DNA of 64,000 nucleotides, taken from NCBI RefSeq assembly GCF_014784055.1, contig NZ_CP061813.1:1203501-1267500 (forward strand), read 5' to 3'. The position numbers and the translations under genes are program-made. Positions within the stretch are counted from its first letter, which is position 1, and each line of letters starts with the position of its first letter. Positions 34,883 through 44,640 of the stretch are shown piece after piece. The stretch comes from Polaribacter haliotis. GTDB lineage: Bacteria; Bacteroidota; Bacteroidia; Flavobacteriales; Flavobacteriaceae. The notes below the pieces were generated by a model. The model saw nothing but the letters and a program-made list of their open reading frames with translations, did not search any database and was not told the origin of the DNA.

Positions 34883-34956
34883 ATTTTATATCTACATTTT
34901 TAATACGTTGTATTGACATTGATTGCTATTCTCATTATTTTTTTTTGGTAACAAAA

Positions 34957-34988
34957 AAGTGCAAATTATATGTAAATAATTTGCACTT
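34957..34988. terminator. Hairpin terminator between rteC and the excisionase-like gene
   Basis: A perfect 13-base stem (AAGTGCAAATTAT with ATAATTTGCACTT) and a 6-base loop, with A runs on the left and a short A run on the right. It lies 22 bases after the rteC stop on the minus strand, where the transcript then meets T residues, as a rho-independent terminator needs. Confidence 0.65.
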
Positions 34989-34994
34989 AAAAAC

Positions 34995-35008
34995 ACCCAA
35001 CTTGGGTA
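34995..35008. repeat. Palindrome ACCCAACTTGGGT, copy 2
   Basis: Same sequence as 34868-34882, ending just before the rteC stop codon (35010). See the first copy. Confidence 0.5.
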
Positions 35009-35009
35009 T

Positions 35010-35855
35010 TTATTCATCAGAATCTAACATCTTATTTTCTAAGGATTGTTTAAGTTTATCTATGAATTTGGTTTGATTAATTTTGCGTGAACGAATTTCT
35101 AAAAATGTCCTATAATAATCACCAAGGTCTATATTAAACATTTGCTCGCAAGCTGATGCCATTTCTTTAATATCTGCAGTACCACTATTTACGGAACCAG
35201 AACTATGAAGTGCATAGATAAGCTCTATTAAATCGGTTTTATTTCCAGTCCAAAAAAGTTTTGACTGCTTTTTAAATGCATTGAAATTGGTTTCCATACT
35301 ATTATTGTTTTCAAGTTTATCTATTTCTCTTTTTAGATAGATGATTAACATATCATATGCCATAATAGTAGCCACAGTTGTATCGTGACTCGTAGAAAAT
35401 TTATCATCTGTAAAAAATGATAATGAGTCTGGAAATAGCCTAATATCTGCTTTACCTCTCATAAAATATTCTTCATCTAAAAAAATGGCTCCTCTTCTGA
35501 AATAATGATAAAATTCTAGATTATCATTAAAATAGTTTTGAAGCCTATCTATGTGATTATTGAAGTATTTTACTTGAGATTTATTACTACTTCTTGGTCT
35601 TTTACTTTCTATACTAAATAATTTGACATAATATATTAATTTACTAAAAACATAAGGTTTAATGCTTTTGAAAAAACCAATCTCTTCGTTTTTCGGGATT
35701 AATTTTTTCCTTAAAAAAAGTATTCTTATTTGTTCTAATGCTCTTTTTGTTATTCTAATACTTTCTTCTGCTTTTTCTAATACTCCTTCTGTTTCTTTTT
35801 CTAAAAAATCTAAATTATAGTCTAATTCTTTAACAATTTTTTCAATCTTTTTCAA
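35010..35855 (-). CDS. rteC: RteC-family protein
   Basis: 281 residues. The C-terminal half with TDLIELIYALHSSGSVNSGTADIKEMASACEQMFNIDLGDYYRTFLEIRSRK and the helical N-terminal half fit RteC, which in Bacteroides conjugative transposons activates excision. RteA and RteB partners are absent here. The frame opens with TTG at 35855; an ATG sits 10 bases upstream, one base out of frame behind a run of seven A. Loss of one A would join them, so the true start may be the ATG with a frame slip, or the TTG. It lies between the excisionase-like gene and the metal operons. Confidence 0.85.
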   Translation of the reverse strand: MKKIEKIVKELDYNLDFLEKETEGVLEKAEESIRITKRALEQIRILFLRKKLIPKNEEIGFFKSIKPYVFSKLIYYVKLFSIESKRPRSSNKSQVKYFNNHIDRLQNYFNDNLEFYHYFRRGAIFLDEEYFMRGKADIRLFPDSLSFFTDDKFSTSHDTTVATIMAYDMLIIYLKREIDKLENNNSMETNFNAFKKQSKLFWTGNKTDLIELIYALHSSGSVNSGTADIKEMASACEQMFNIDLGDYYRTFLEIRSRKINQTKFIDKLKQSLENKMLDSDE

Positions 35856-35871
35856 TTTTTTTCATCTGTAA

Positions 35872-35905
35872 AAAATCATACCAATATCTAAATTAGTATG
35901 ATTTT
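35872..35905 (-). terminator. Terminator of the P-type ATPase transcript
   Basis: AAAATCATAC (35872-35881) pairs with GTATGATTTT (35896-35905) around a 14-base loop; the minus-strand transcript continues into T residues. It lies 65 bases after the ATPase stop and just before rteC, and isolates the two. Confidence 0.6.
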
Positions 35906-35969
35906 AGTTATCACTTTATTTATCGCACATATTTATATTTCATTAATATTTAATTTATGGAGTTGTTTT

Positions 35970-37931
35970 TTAATTCACACTCCATTTCATTTTCTGTAAT
36001 CTCACAGCATTTAAAATAGCTAATAACGCAACACCTACATCTGCAAAAACGGCTTCCCACATTGTAGCTAATCCACCAGCTCCTAAAATTAACACAATCA
36101 CTTTTACACCAAATGCTAATCCAATATTTTGCCATACAATTTTTCTTGTAGAACGACCAATTTGAATTGCTTTTATCACTTTTGAAGGTTGATCTGTTTG
36201 AATAATAACATCTGCTGTTTCAATAGCAACATCGCTACCTAAACCACCCATTGCAATACCAACATCACTTGCAGCCAAAACAGGCGCATCATTAATTCCA
36301 TCACCAATAAAAGCAATCTTATTTTCTGAATTTTGTTTTAATTTTTCTACTTCATTCAATTTATCTTCTGGCAATAAACCGCCTTTAGCTTTTTCAATAT
36401 TTAATTCTGCTGCTACTTTTTGCGTAATAGAATCCTTATCCCCAGAAAGCATCATTATTTTTTTAATACCTACTTTATGTAAATTGGTAATTGTTTCTTT
36501 TGCATCTTCTTTTAGTTCATCTGCTATCACAACATAACCTGCAAAAGCGTTATCAATAGACACTAAAACAATAGACTCTACAATCGTCTCAATTTCTTTG
36601 AAAACTTCGATATTATTTGTTGTCATTAAGGCTTTATTACCCACTAAAACAGGTTTGCCATTTACGTTTCCTTTTAATCCTTTACCTGCAATTTCCGATA
36701 CTTCTGAAGCTTGAAAATCTTTACCATCTGCTTTATATTCTAAAATAGCTTTTGCAATAGGATGTGTAGATTGTTCTTCCATTGCCATTAGGTATTTCAT
36801 AAACTCTTTTTCTTCCCAATTAATGGCTTTAATTTCTTTAATTTTAAACACTCCTTTTGTTACAGTGCCAGTTTTATCCATTATCAATGTATTTATCTTG
36901 GTCATAGCGTCTAAAAATGAAGCGCCTTTAAACAATATTCCATTTTTTGAAGCTGCTCCCAAACCACCAAAGTATCCTAAAGGAATAGAAATAACCAAGG
37001 CACAAGGACAGGAAATTACTAAAAATATTAATGCACGATATAGCCAATCTCTAAACACATAATCATCTACAAAAAAGTATGGTAAAAATGTTATCGCAAT
37101 AGCCAAATAAACCACAATAGGAGTGTAGATACGAGCAAATTTTCTAATGAATAATTCTGTTTTAGATTTACGAGCTGTTGCGTTCTGCACCATATGTAGA
37201 ATTCGAGAAATTGAACTATCCTTAAATTCTTTTGTAGTTTCGATTTCTATTACACCATCCATATTAATGCTACCGGCAAATACTTTTTCACTTTTTGAAA
37301 TCGTATCTGGCTTGCTTTCACCAGTTAAAGCTGCTGTATTGAAAGACCCTTTTTCGGATAATAAAATACCATCTAAAGGAATTTTCTCACCAACACGAAC
37401 CTTTACTTTTTCGCCTATTTCAACTTCTTCAGGGTTAACAGAAACATAATCATTATTCCGATAAACCAAGGCTTCCTTTGGACGAACGTCGAGTAAAGCT
37501 TTGATATTACCCTTGGCTTTATTTACTGCTGCAGCTTGAAATAGTTCTCCAACTGCATAAAAAAGCATTACTGCCACACCTTCAGGAAATTCGCCAATTA
37601 CAAATGCGCCTATTGTTGCTATCGACATTAAGAAAAACTCAGTAAAAACATCGCCTTTTTTTATGTTTTTCCAACCTGCTTTAACCACAGGGAAACCAAC
37701 AGGGAGATAAGCAACTCCATACCAAATAATTCGTTGCCAATCATTAAAGAATAATACCTTAAAATAATCTAAAGCTATCCCTATTATTAGCATTGTAAAA
37801 CTAATTATGGCAGGAAAATACTCTTTGAAATTATTTGATTGATTATTATGGTTGTGACCATCATTGTGATTATGTTCTTTTTCTGAATCAGGTTTTAAGT
37901 CATTTAAACTAACTTTCTTTTTATTTATCAT
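35970..37931 (-). CDS. Heavy-metal P-type ATPase (Zn/Cd/Co type)
   Basis: 653 residues. A His-rich N-terminus (HNHNDGHNHN, about 20-30) replaces the usual HMA domain. It has TGES (203-206), the CPC ion site (308-310, in SCPCALV), the phosphorylated Asp352 in DKTGT and a GDGINDAP hinge; about eight membrane helices. The His tail and the CPC pattern followed by SIPLGYFGGLG favour Zn(II)/Cd(II)/Co(II) export over copper. It pumps metal from the cytoplasm to the periplasm, where the RND pump can take over. It is transcribed with the ICMT-like gene, 26 bases apart. Confidence 0.92.
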   Translation of the reverse strand: MINKKKVSLNDLKPDSEKEHNHNDGHNHNNQSNNFKEYFPAIISFTMLIIGIALDYFKVLFFNDWQRIIWYGVAYLPVGFPVVKAGWKNIKKGDVFTEFFLMSIATIGAFVIGEFPEGVAVMLFYAVGELFQAAAVNKAKGNIKALLDVRPKEALVYRNNDYVSVNPEEVEIGEKVKVRVGEKIPLDGILLSEKGSFNTAALTGESKPDTISKSEKVFAGSINMDGVIEIETTKEFKDSSISRILHMVQNATARKSKTELFIRKFARIYTPIVVYLAIAITFLPYFFVDDYVFRDWLYRALIFLVISCPCALVISIPLGYFGGLGAASKNGILFKGASFLDAMTKINTLIMDKTGTVTKGVFKIKEIKAINWEEKEFMKYLMAMEEQSTHPIAKAILEYKADGKDFQASEVSEIAGKGLKGNVNGKPVLVGNKALMTTNNIEVFKEIETIVESIVLVSIDNAFAGYVVIADELKEDAKETITNLHKVGIKKIMMLSGDKDSITQKVAAELNIEKAKGGLLPEDKLNEVEKLKQNSENKIAFIGDGINDAPVLAASDVGIAMGGLGSDVAIETADVIIQTDQPSKVIKAIQIGRSTRKIVWQNIGLAFGVKVIVLILGAGGLATMWEAVFADVGVALLAILNAVRLQKMKWSVN

Positions 37932-37957
37932 TTTTTAATTCTTTAGATTAGAAAAAT

Positions 37958-38542
37958 TTATAACCAACGTCTTACTTTTTTTGCATACTCTAAATAAACG
38001 TTCCCAAATTCTCGTTTTAAAAACTCTTCTTCTAATCTAATTTGCGTATTAATGCTTATTGTAGATAAAGAGAGTATCAATAATGTAAAGGCATTTGGAA
38101 TTACTAAAAACAAGCCAATATTTGCCATCATAATTCCGAGAAAAATCGGGTTTCTTGAAATTGAAAAAAATCCTTTGGTTACTAATTTTGTTTTGTTCTT
38201 CTCATCAATACCAATTCTCCAGGAATTAGCCATTTGTGATTGAGCAAACCAAACTACAAATAGAGAAATAATTAATAATATCCAACCTACTTTAAATAAG
38301 GTATCACTTTCTAAATACCAAAAAATTAGTAAATACTTGTACCATTCAATTTTAAAAGCATAAATACCTACAACAAATAGTTCCAATAAAGATATTATAG
38401 TAAATACTTTACCGTTATAACCGTGTGCATCATCTGTTTTGTTAAAAGTTAATGGATTGATGCCAGTCTTTATCTTTAACAAAACTGACCTAATTACAAA
38501 AACTAATAAAAAATATATTAGAAAGTATATAAATAACATCAT
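37958..38542 (-). CDS. ICMT-like integral membrane methyltransferase
   Basis: 194 residues with about five hydrophobic segments. The SAM-binding core of the isoprenylcysteine carboxyl methyltransferase / phospholipid methyltransferase superfamily is seen in LVTKGFFSISRNPIFLGIMMANIG and in the C-terminal RLEEEFLKREFGNVYLEYAKKVRRWL. Homologues often stand beside metal P-type ATPases, with an unknown role (perhaps lipid or isoprenoid methylation under stress). It is the first gene of the unit, behind a promoter with the operator-like box. Two tandem ATG codons begin it. Confidence 0.82.
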   Translation of the reverse strand: MMLFIYFLIYFLLVFVIRSVLLKIKTGINPLTFNKTDDAHGYNGKVFTIISLLELFVVGIYAFKIEWYKYLLIFWYLESDTLFKVGWILLIISLFVVWFAQSQMANSWRIGIDEKNKTKLVTKGFFSISRNPIFLGIMMANIGLFLVIPNAFTLLILSLSTISINTQIRLEEEFLKREFGNVYLEYAKKVRRWL

Positions 38543-38562
38543 TGCGTTTTTATTTAAATATT

Positions 38563-38605
38563 AAAAGGTAAAAATGCTTAAAAAAAAGATGCAATGGAAG
38601 TGCAA
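38563..38605 (-). promoter_or_regulatory. Promoter and operator-like box of the ATPase unit
   Basis: TACCTTTT (minus strand, 38570-38563) is near the TAnnTTTG -7 box; 20 bases upstream is the box TGCAATGGAAGTGCAA (38590-38605), which covers the -33 region. The same box, TGCAATGGNNGTGCAA, is found upstream of the gene at 44690. The Fur-family gene lies between the two units, so its protein may bind both. Confidence 0.5.
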
Positions 38606-39022
38606 TTATTGTCCACTACATTTATCGCAAACCCCTTTTACTACTAAATTTACATTTTCTGAAACAAAACCATCTGGCACTTTTATCTGCGGTATTTTAT
38701 GTTCTGTTAGGCACACTGTTTCGTTACAATTATTGCAATGAAAATGTAAGTGTAAATCTGTTTCAATTTCACAATTGCATCCGTTTTCACATAAGGCATA
38801 TTTAGTAATACCTGTACCATCATCTATTTGATGTACAATCGCTTTTTCTTCAAAGGTTTTTACTGTTCTATACAATGTAGTTCTATCTGCTTTTTCAAAA
38901 GCATTTTCTATATCACTTAATGTAACTGCTACTTGTTTATTAGCAAGGAATTTATAAATTAATAGACGCATTGCTGTAACCCTTATCTTTTTTGATTCTA
39001 AAAGTTGTTCTATTGTTTTCAT
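38606..39022 (-). CDS. Fur-family metal-dependent repressor
   Basis: 138 residues. Winged helix (about 10-80) with the recognition motif DRTTLYRTVKTFEE, then a dimerisation/metal domain with HLHFHCNNC (91-99) and CDKC (132-135). These Cys pairs bind structural zinc; the HxHFHC segment is typical for Fur/Zur/PerR. Fe, Zn or Mn specificity is not clear. It is the last gene of the CzcA unit and immediately precedes the box in front of the ATPase unit, so it probably represses both until metal levels rise. Confidence 0.9.
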   Translation of the reverse strand: MKTIEQLLESKKIRVTAMRLLIYKFLANKQVAVTLSDIENAFEKADRTTLYRTVKTFEEKAIVHQIDDGTGITKYALCENGCNCEIETDLHLHFHCNNCNETVCLTEHKIPQIKVPDGFVSENVNLVVKGVCDKCSGQ

Positions 39023-39025
39023 AGT

Positions 39026-40231
39026 TTAATGTTCGTGTTCTGCGTCTCCTTTTTTCATTTCAGCCATTAAATAATATGCATTGTTGTATGCAAATTTTGT
39101 GGATTTGTCTAATTTTCGAGTAAATTGAACAGCTAGCCAATTACCATCTTTAGCTCCTAAAATTACTTCAACAGGCTTAAAACTCCAATCATCATTTTCT
39201 TTTTTTACTGAAAAAACATAAAATTTATCACCTTCTTTTATGACAGCACTTTCTGGTAATGCCCTTGATGCTGTATTGTCGACTTGAATTTTACCTTTTA
39301 TATACATACCTGGAATTAAATTTCCTTTTTTGTTTTCAATTTCTGCGTGAACGTGAACAGCTTTAGGATTATCTTCAAATGTTTTACTTACAGAATAGAT
39401 TTCTGCAGATAAATCTTCTTCTGTATTGGATTGTAGATTGAATGTCACTTTCTGACCTTTTTTAACTTTATAAACATCTTTTTCAAACACCATTAAATCT
39501 GCGTGCACGTGATGTGTATTTACAATTTCGAAAAGCTCTGTTTGTGGTTCTACATATTGCCCTGTTTTAACTTCAACTTTTTGAACAAAGCCTTCTATTG
39601 GACTTCTTAATGATATTCTTTGAGCAATTGTACCATTTTTTACCAATGATGTATTTACATTTAATAGTTTTAATTGTGCTTCTAAGCCGTTTGCCATCGC
39701 TTTAGAAGCATCATATTCTGCTTCAGCTTTTTGAAAATTTGCACCAGAGCCAACTCCTGCATTATATAATTTTTGTTGACGTAAGTAGTTCTTCTTTAAA
39801 AAATTACTGTTACTATAAGCATTCAAATAATCAGTTTGCATTTTTATGATATTAGGATGTGATAAATAGGCAACTACTTGACCTTTGTTTACTTTGTCGC
39901 CTTCAATAACATTTATAGATACTACATTTGCACCAACTACTGAAGTTATTGCAGCTTCGTTTTGAGGAGGTACTTCTAATGTACCATTAGCTTCTACATA
40001 CCCAACCAAATTTCTTAAGGCTATTGTGTCAATTTTCATTTTTAAAGTTTCAAATTGCTTTTGTGAAAGCAGAACTTCTTCCTCATCACTATGAGCTTCT
40101 TTGGTTTCTGACTTTATATTATCGCTGTGCAAATGTGCATCTTCATTCTTTTGATTCTCCTTATTTCCACAAGCAGTAAGTAAAAAAGAAACAGTTAGTA
40201 ATGTTAAGATTATATATCGTGTGTTTTTCAT
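39026..40231 (-). CDS. RND efflux periplasmic adaptor (CzcB/CusB-like)
   Basis: 401 residues, lipoprotein (Cys21 in LLTACGNKE) with a His-rich segment (EDAHLHSDN..EAHSDEEEV) after it. A coiled-coil hairpin (about 130-190), the biotinyl-lipoyl-like domain (KVEVKTGQYVEP) and the beta-barrel (about 235-310) are in order; the C-terminus has HEH. It bridges the CzcA inner-membrane pump to the outer-membrane channel, which here is fused to CzcA. It begins 4 bases after the pump stop. The metal is likely Zn, Cd or Co given the setting. Confidence 0.88.
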   Translation of the reverse strand: MKNTRYIILTLLTVSFLLTACGNKENQKNEDAHLHSDNIKSETKEAHSDEEEVLLSQKQFETLKMKIDTIALRNLVGYVEANGTLEVPPQNEAAITSVVGANVVSINVIEGDKVNKGQVVAYLSHPNIIKMQTDYLNAYSNSNFLKKNYLRQQKLYNAGVGSGANFQKAEAEYDASKAMANGLEAQLKLLNVNTSLVKNGTIAQRISLRSPIEGFVQKVEVKTGQYVEPQTELFEIVNTHHVHADLMVFEKDVYKVKKGQKVTFNLQSNTEEDLSAEIYSVSKTFEDNPKAVHVHAEIENKKGNLIPGMYIKGKIQVDNTASRALPESAVIKEGDKFYVFSVKKENDDWSFKPVEVILGAKDGNWLAVQFTRKLDKSTKFAYNNAYYLMAEMKKGDAEHEH

Positions 40232-40235
40232 TTTC

Positions 40236-43200
40236 TTAAAGTTTAAAATATTGTAATTGGAATGTGCTTTCTAAATAATTTATTAATGCTTCTTGTGCTT
40301 CTATTTCAGATTGAATAGCTTCTTTTATGAGTAGTGTAAACCTCGTGTAATCTATCTCTCCTTCTTTATAAGCAAATAAAGCTCCCACTTTTTGTTCTTT
40401 TACAAGAGGTAACACCTCCATTTTATAGAAGAACCAAGCTTTTTTCCATTTTTGATAATTCTCTTTTGATTGTTTAAACTTCGATTGTACTTCTTGTTTT
40501 TTAAACTGAATGTTGGTGTCAGCAATTTCCTTATCTATTCTTGCAGTTTTAACTTTTGCTTTATTTGTACCTGATAAAAAAGGAATTGAAATACCTGCTT
40601 GATATGTGTAAAAACCTGAATTTCCATTTACTTTTTGTAAACCACCTTGTAGGTTTAGTTTTGGTAAATTATCTGCTTTTGCTGCCTTATAATTTGCTTC
40701 TGCTTCTGCAAATTGTGATTGTGCCAAAGCATACAAAGGATGTTTTTCTGGGTTAAAAGCGTCAACATCTATTTCAGGCGATATTTCAAAATTATTAGGA
40801 ACGGTATAGAAAGTATTAGTAACTAGCCATAAATTTAGTTGTTGTAATGCAATCCTAAATTCTCTTTTTGATTGCATCAACTTGTTTTTAATCTTTAGTA
40901 CTTGAGTTTTAGCTGCAGAGTATTCTAATTTAGAAATAGCTTCTACTTCATAATTTAATGCTACTGCTTTTTCAAAAGTTGAAAAAATAGAATCTAACTC
41001 TTTGAATAAATGATAATTCCTTTTACTTTGTAGTGCATTTGCCCACGCTTTTTTTACTTCCAATTCTAAATCTAATTCTGAAAGAATAAATGCTTTTTGA
41101 GCTAATTGAATGCGTTGTTTTTGCAAATGTTTTTTTACAGAAATACCAAACACATCAATGTTGTTTTGACCAATACCTATAGTTGTATAAATGCCATTCC
41201 CATTATTAACTTCTTCACCTCCTGTAAAAATTTGAGTAGTACCAAAATCGTAAGCTGTATTTTTAAGCTGCTCTTGTTTGTTGATTTCTAATTGCTTTTG
41301 TTTCAATAAAGGGTAGTTTTCTTTGGCTAAATTCACAGCTTCTTGCATCGAAATAACTGGCAACGTATCATTGATATCTTGTGCGTTTCCTTTTGTAGGT
41401 AACAAAAAGAGAAAAACTACCATAGCTGTTGCTGCAATCATTTTTTTGTTAGCTCTCAATTTGAATGATTTGTTTTCTACCCAATGATATAAAATTGGTA
41501 AAACGAATAATGTTAACAGTGTAGAAGTTAGTAAACCACCAATTACAACCGTTGCTAAAGGTCGTTGCACTTCTGCACCAGCTGATGCCGAAATTGCCAT
41601 CGGTAAAAAACCTAAAACATCTGTAAAAGCAGTTAACATAATTGGTCTAATTCTTCGTTTTGTGCCTTCTATAATTCTATCTTTTAAATTGGTTACACCT
41701 TCTTCTTTTAGTTCATTTAAACCACTAATCATAACCAATCCGTTTAAAACTGCAACACCAAATAACACAATAAAACCTACACCTGCAGAAATACTAAAAG
41801 GCATATCTCTTAACCATAATGCAAAAACACCTCCAATAGTTGCCATTGGTATTGCGATATAAATCATTAAAGTTTGAGGTAATGATTTTAAGGCAAAATA
41901 AATAAGTACAAAAATTAATAATAATGCAATTGGTACCACTGTTAGTAAACGATTACTTGCGCGTTCTAAATTCTCAAAAGCACCACCATAACGTATAAAA
42001 TAACCTGTTGGTAATTCTAATTGGGCATCTAACTTTGATTTTATTTCCATTACTAATGATTTTACGTCACGTCCTCTAACATTTATTCCAACATAGGTTC
42101 TCCTATTTGTATTATCTCTACTTATTTGCATTGGGCCAGCTTTATAACTTACATCTGCAATTTCACGAAGAGGAATTTGATTTCCAGAAGGTAAATTGAT
42201 GTATAAATTTTGAACATCAGAAATATTTTTACGATTGGTAGCATTTAATCTTACTACTAAATCAAATCTTTTTTCTCCTTCAAAAATGATACCTGCAGTA
42301 CCACCAGCAAAAGCAGATTGTACCAATTGGTTCATTTTATTTATTTGAAGGCCATATTGAGCTAATTTATTTCTATTATACGTTATTGTAATTTGTGGTA
42401 AGCCAGTTGTAGCTTCGGCTTTCATATCTCCAATACCTTCTGTACCTGCAATAATTTTAGATATTTCTTCTGCTTTTTGAGATAATACATTTATATCTTC
42501 ACCATAAATCTTTATAGCTATATCTTCTCTAACACCTTCTAATAATTCATTAAAACGCATTTCAATTGGTTGGGTAAATTCGTAATTTACACCAGGAATT
42601 ATTTCAACAGCTTCTTTCATTTGCTCAATGAGTTCTTCTTTAGAATTAACTGAAGTCCATTCACTTTTTGGTTTTAAAATCACAAAAATATCTGCAATAT
42701 CCATAGGCATAGGATCTGTAGGTATTTCTGCAACACCAATTCGACTTACAATTTTTTCAACTTCTGGAAACTTTGTTTTAACAATTTGCTCAATCTTTGT
42801 TGTCGTTTCAATAGTTTCAGTTAATGAACTACCAGGTTTTAAAATAGCGTGAAAAGCAATATCGCCTTCATCAAGTTGAGGTATGAACTCGCCCCCCATT
42901 CTTGTAAACATAAAAACAGTAATTCCAAATAAAATAACAGAAACACCAATTATTAGTTTTCCCTTTTTTAATGCTTTTTCTAATATAGGTTGGTATTTAT
43001 GTTCAACCCAATGCACAAATTTATCTCCATAAGATTTTTTTTCTGATTTTGGAGCTCTTAAAATTAATGCGGACATCATTGGTACATAAGTCAAACACAG
43101 CACCATTGCACCAATCATTGCAAAAATGAAAGTCAATGCCATAGGTTTAAACATTTTCCCTTCAATACCCTCTAATGCCAATATTGGCAGAAATACGATT

Positions 43201-44570
43201 AGAATAATAAGCTGACCAAAAAAGGCAGCATTCATCATTTTTTTTGAAGCATCTGCTGCAACGCCATCACGTTCTTTGGATGTTAATTTCCTTTTCTTTA
43301 ATATTTTTGATGCAATGAGAAAAACGGTGCTTTCTACAATAATTACTGCGCCATCTACAATAATACCAAAATCAATTGCACCTAAACTCATTAGATTCGC
43401 CCAAACATCAAATCCATTCATCAATATAAAAGCAAATAATAATGATAGCGGAATGGTTGATGCAACGATTAAGCCACCACGCCAGTTTCCTAATAAGAAA
43501 ATAAGGACAAAAATGACTATCAATGAACCTTCAATAAGGTTTGTTGCTACAGTTGATGTTGTTTCAGCTATTAGTTTACTTCGGTCTAATAAAGGTTCAA
43601 TTATCACACCTTTTGGCAAAGATTTTTCAATTTGAGCCATTCTAACTTTAACATTTTCTATTACATCATTAGAATTAGCGCCTTTAAGCATCATTACCAA
43701 ACCACCTACAACTTCTCCTTCGCCATCTTGTGTTAATGCACCATAACGAATAGCAGCACCAAATTGTACTTTGGCAATATCGCCAATAGTAATAGGAATA
43801 TTATTAGTGTTTTTTACAACAATTTTTTTTATATCATTTAAACTACGAGCTAATCCTTCTCCACGAATGAAATTAGCTTGATGATTTTTTTCGATATACG
43901 CACCACCAGTATTTTGGTTGTTATTTTCCAGTGCTTCAAAAACGTCGGTAATGGTTAGTCCAATCGCACGTAATTCGTTAGGGTCAACAGCGACTTCATA
44001 TTGTTTTATTTTACCTCCAATTGCATTTACTTCTACAACACCTTCTACCATCGCCATTTGACGTTGTACAATCCAATCTTGCATCGTACGTAAATCAGTT
44101 ACAGAATATTTATCTTTAAATTCAGGTTTTACTTTTAATGTATATTGATATATTTCGCCTAAACCTGATGAAATTGGACCCATAGAGGGTTCACCAAAAC
44201 CAGCAGGTATTTGTTCTTTGATGTCGTTCAATTTTTCAGCAACTAATTGACGAGGTAAATATGTCCCCATATCATCGTTAAAAACAATAGTAACTACAGA
44301 CAAACCAAAACGAGATACAGAACGAATTTCTTGAACATTAGGTAGGTTACTCATAGCAATCTCTACAGGATAAGTAATAATTTGCTCAATATCTTCTGTA
44401 CCTAAATTTGGTGCTTGAGTAATGACCTGTACTTGGTTATTTGTAATATCTGGAACTGCATCTATTGGTACTTGGGTCATACTCCAAATACCAGCTCCGA
44501 TAATGGTAAGCGTTAGCAAACCAATTATAAATTTGTTATTGATTGAAAAATCAATGATTTTATTAATCAT
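40236..44570 (-). CDS. CzcA-type RND pump fused to a CzcC-type channel
   Basis: 1444 residues. Residues 1-1040 are a full heavy-metal RND transporter (HME family) with twelve membrane helices: VDAVPDITNNQVQV near the start, periplasmic TSTVATN segment, and the metal-relay segment GAIDFGIIVDGAVIIVES. After it comes a hydrophobic stretch starting at Met1044 (MIAATAMVVFLFLLP) ending in KGNAQ like a signal peptidase site, then about 380 residues of a TolC/CzcC-type outer-membrane factor (coiled helices to 1444). Fusions like this are known in Bacteroidota. How the channel reaches the outer membrane is unclear; cleavage at NAQ is likely. Confidence 0.9.
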   Translation of the reverse strand: MINKIIDFSINNKFIIGLLTLTIIGAGIWSMTQVPIDAVPDITNNQVQVITQAPNLGTEDIEQIITYPVEIAMSNLPNVQEIRSVSRFGLSVVTIVFNDDMGTYLPRQLVAEKLNDIKEQIPAGFGEPSMGPISSGLGEIYQYTLKVKPEFKDKYSVTDLRTMQDWIVQRQMAMVEGVVEVNAIGGKIKQYEVAVDPNELRAIGLTITDVFEALENNNQNTGGAYIEKNHQANFIRGEGLARSLNDIKKIVVKNTNNIPITIGDIAKVQFGAAIRYGALTQDGEGEVVGGLVMMLKGANSNDVIENVKVRMAQIEKSLPKGVIIEPLLDRSKLIAETTSTVATNLIEGSLIVIFVLIFLLGNWRGGLIVASTIPLSLLFAFILMNGFDVWANLMSLGAIDFGIIVDGAVIIVESTVFLIASKILKKRKLTSKERDGVAADASKKMMNAAFFGQLIILIVFLPILALEGIEGKMFKPMALTFIFAMIGAMVLCLTYVPMMSALILRAPKSEKKSYGDKFVHWVEHKYQPILEKALKKGKLIIGVSVILFGITVFMFTRMGGEFIPQLDEGDIAFHAILKPGSSLTETIETTTKIEQIVKTKFPEVEKIVSRIGVAEIPTDPMPMDIADIFVILKPKSEWTSVNSKEELIEQMKEAVEIIPGVNYEFTQPIEMRFNELLEGVREDIAIKIYGEDINVLSQKAEEISKIIAGTEGIGDMKAEATTGLPQITITYNRNKLAQYGLQINKMNQLVQSAFAGGTAGIIFEGEKRFDLVVRLNATNRKNISDVQNLYINLPSGNQIPLREIADVSYKAGPMQISRDNTNRRTYVGINVRGRDVKSLVMEIKSKLDAQLELPTGYFIRYGGAFENLERASNRLLTVVPIALLLIFVLIYFALKSLPQTLMIYIAIPMATIGGVFALWLRDMPFSISAGVGFIVLFGVAVLNGLVMISGLNELKEEGVTNLKDRIIEGTKRRIRPIMLTAFTDVLGFLPMAISASAGAEVQRPLATVVIGGLLTSTLLTLFVLPILYHWVENKSFKLRANKKMIAATAMVVFLFLLPTKGNAQDINDTLPVISMQEAVNLAKENYPLLKQKQLEINKQEQLKNTAYDFGTTQIFTGGEEVNNGNGIYTTIGIGQNNIDVFGISVKKHLQKQRIQLAQKAFILSELDLELEVKKAWANALQSKRNYHLFKELDSIFSTFEKAVALNYEVEAISKLEYSAAKTQVLKIKNKLMQSKREFRIALQQLNLWLVTNTFYTVPNNFEISPEIDVDAFNPEKHPLYALAQSQFAEAEANYKAAKADNLPKLNLQGGLQKVNGNSGFYTYQAGISIPFLSGTNKAKVKTARIDKEIADTNIQFKKQEVQSKFKQSKENYQKWKKAWFFYKMEVLPLVKEQKVGALFAYKEGEIDYTRFTLLIKEAIQSEIEAQEALINYLESTFQLQYFKL

Positions 44571-44640
44571 AGTGAATATGTTAATTCAGTTAAACTTATT
44601 GATATAATTCGTAAAAAAAATAGAATTACACGAGATTTAA

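Larger units (their letters stand above)
34703..35009. other. Control region between excisionase-like gene and RteC
   Basis: 307 bases with no gene. It holds the leader hairpin (34723-34757), two ACCCAACTTGGGT palindromes and a strong hairpin terminator. A promoter for the excisionase-like gene is expected near 34830 but no exact -7 match was found. Confidence 0.5.

Noticed and set aside
35950..36135. Short frame at the end of the P-type ATPase gene
   Set aside because: It overlaps the ATPase C-terminus in another frame and has a Trp/Cys-rich, unnatural composition.
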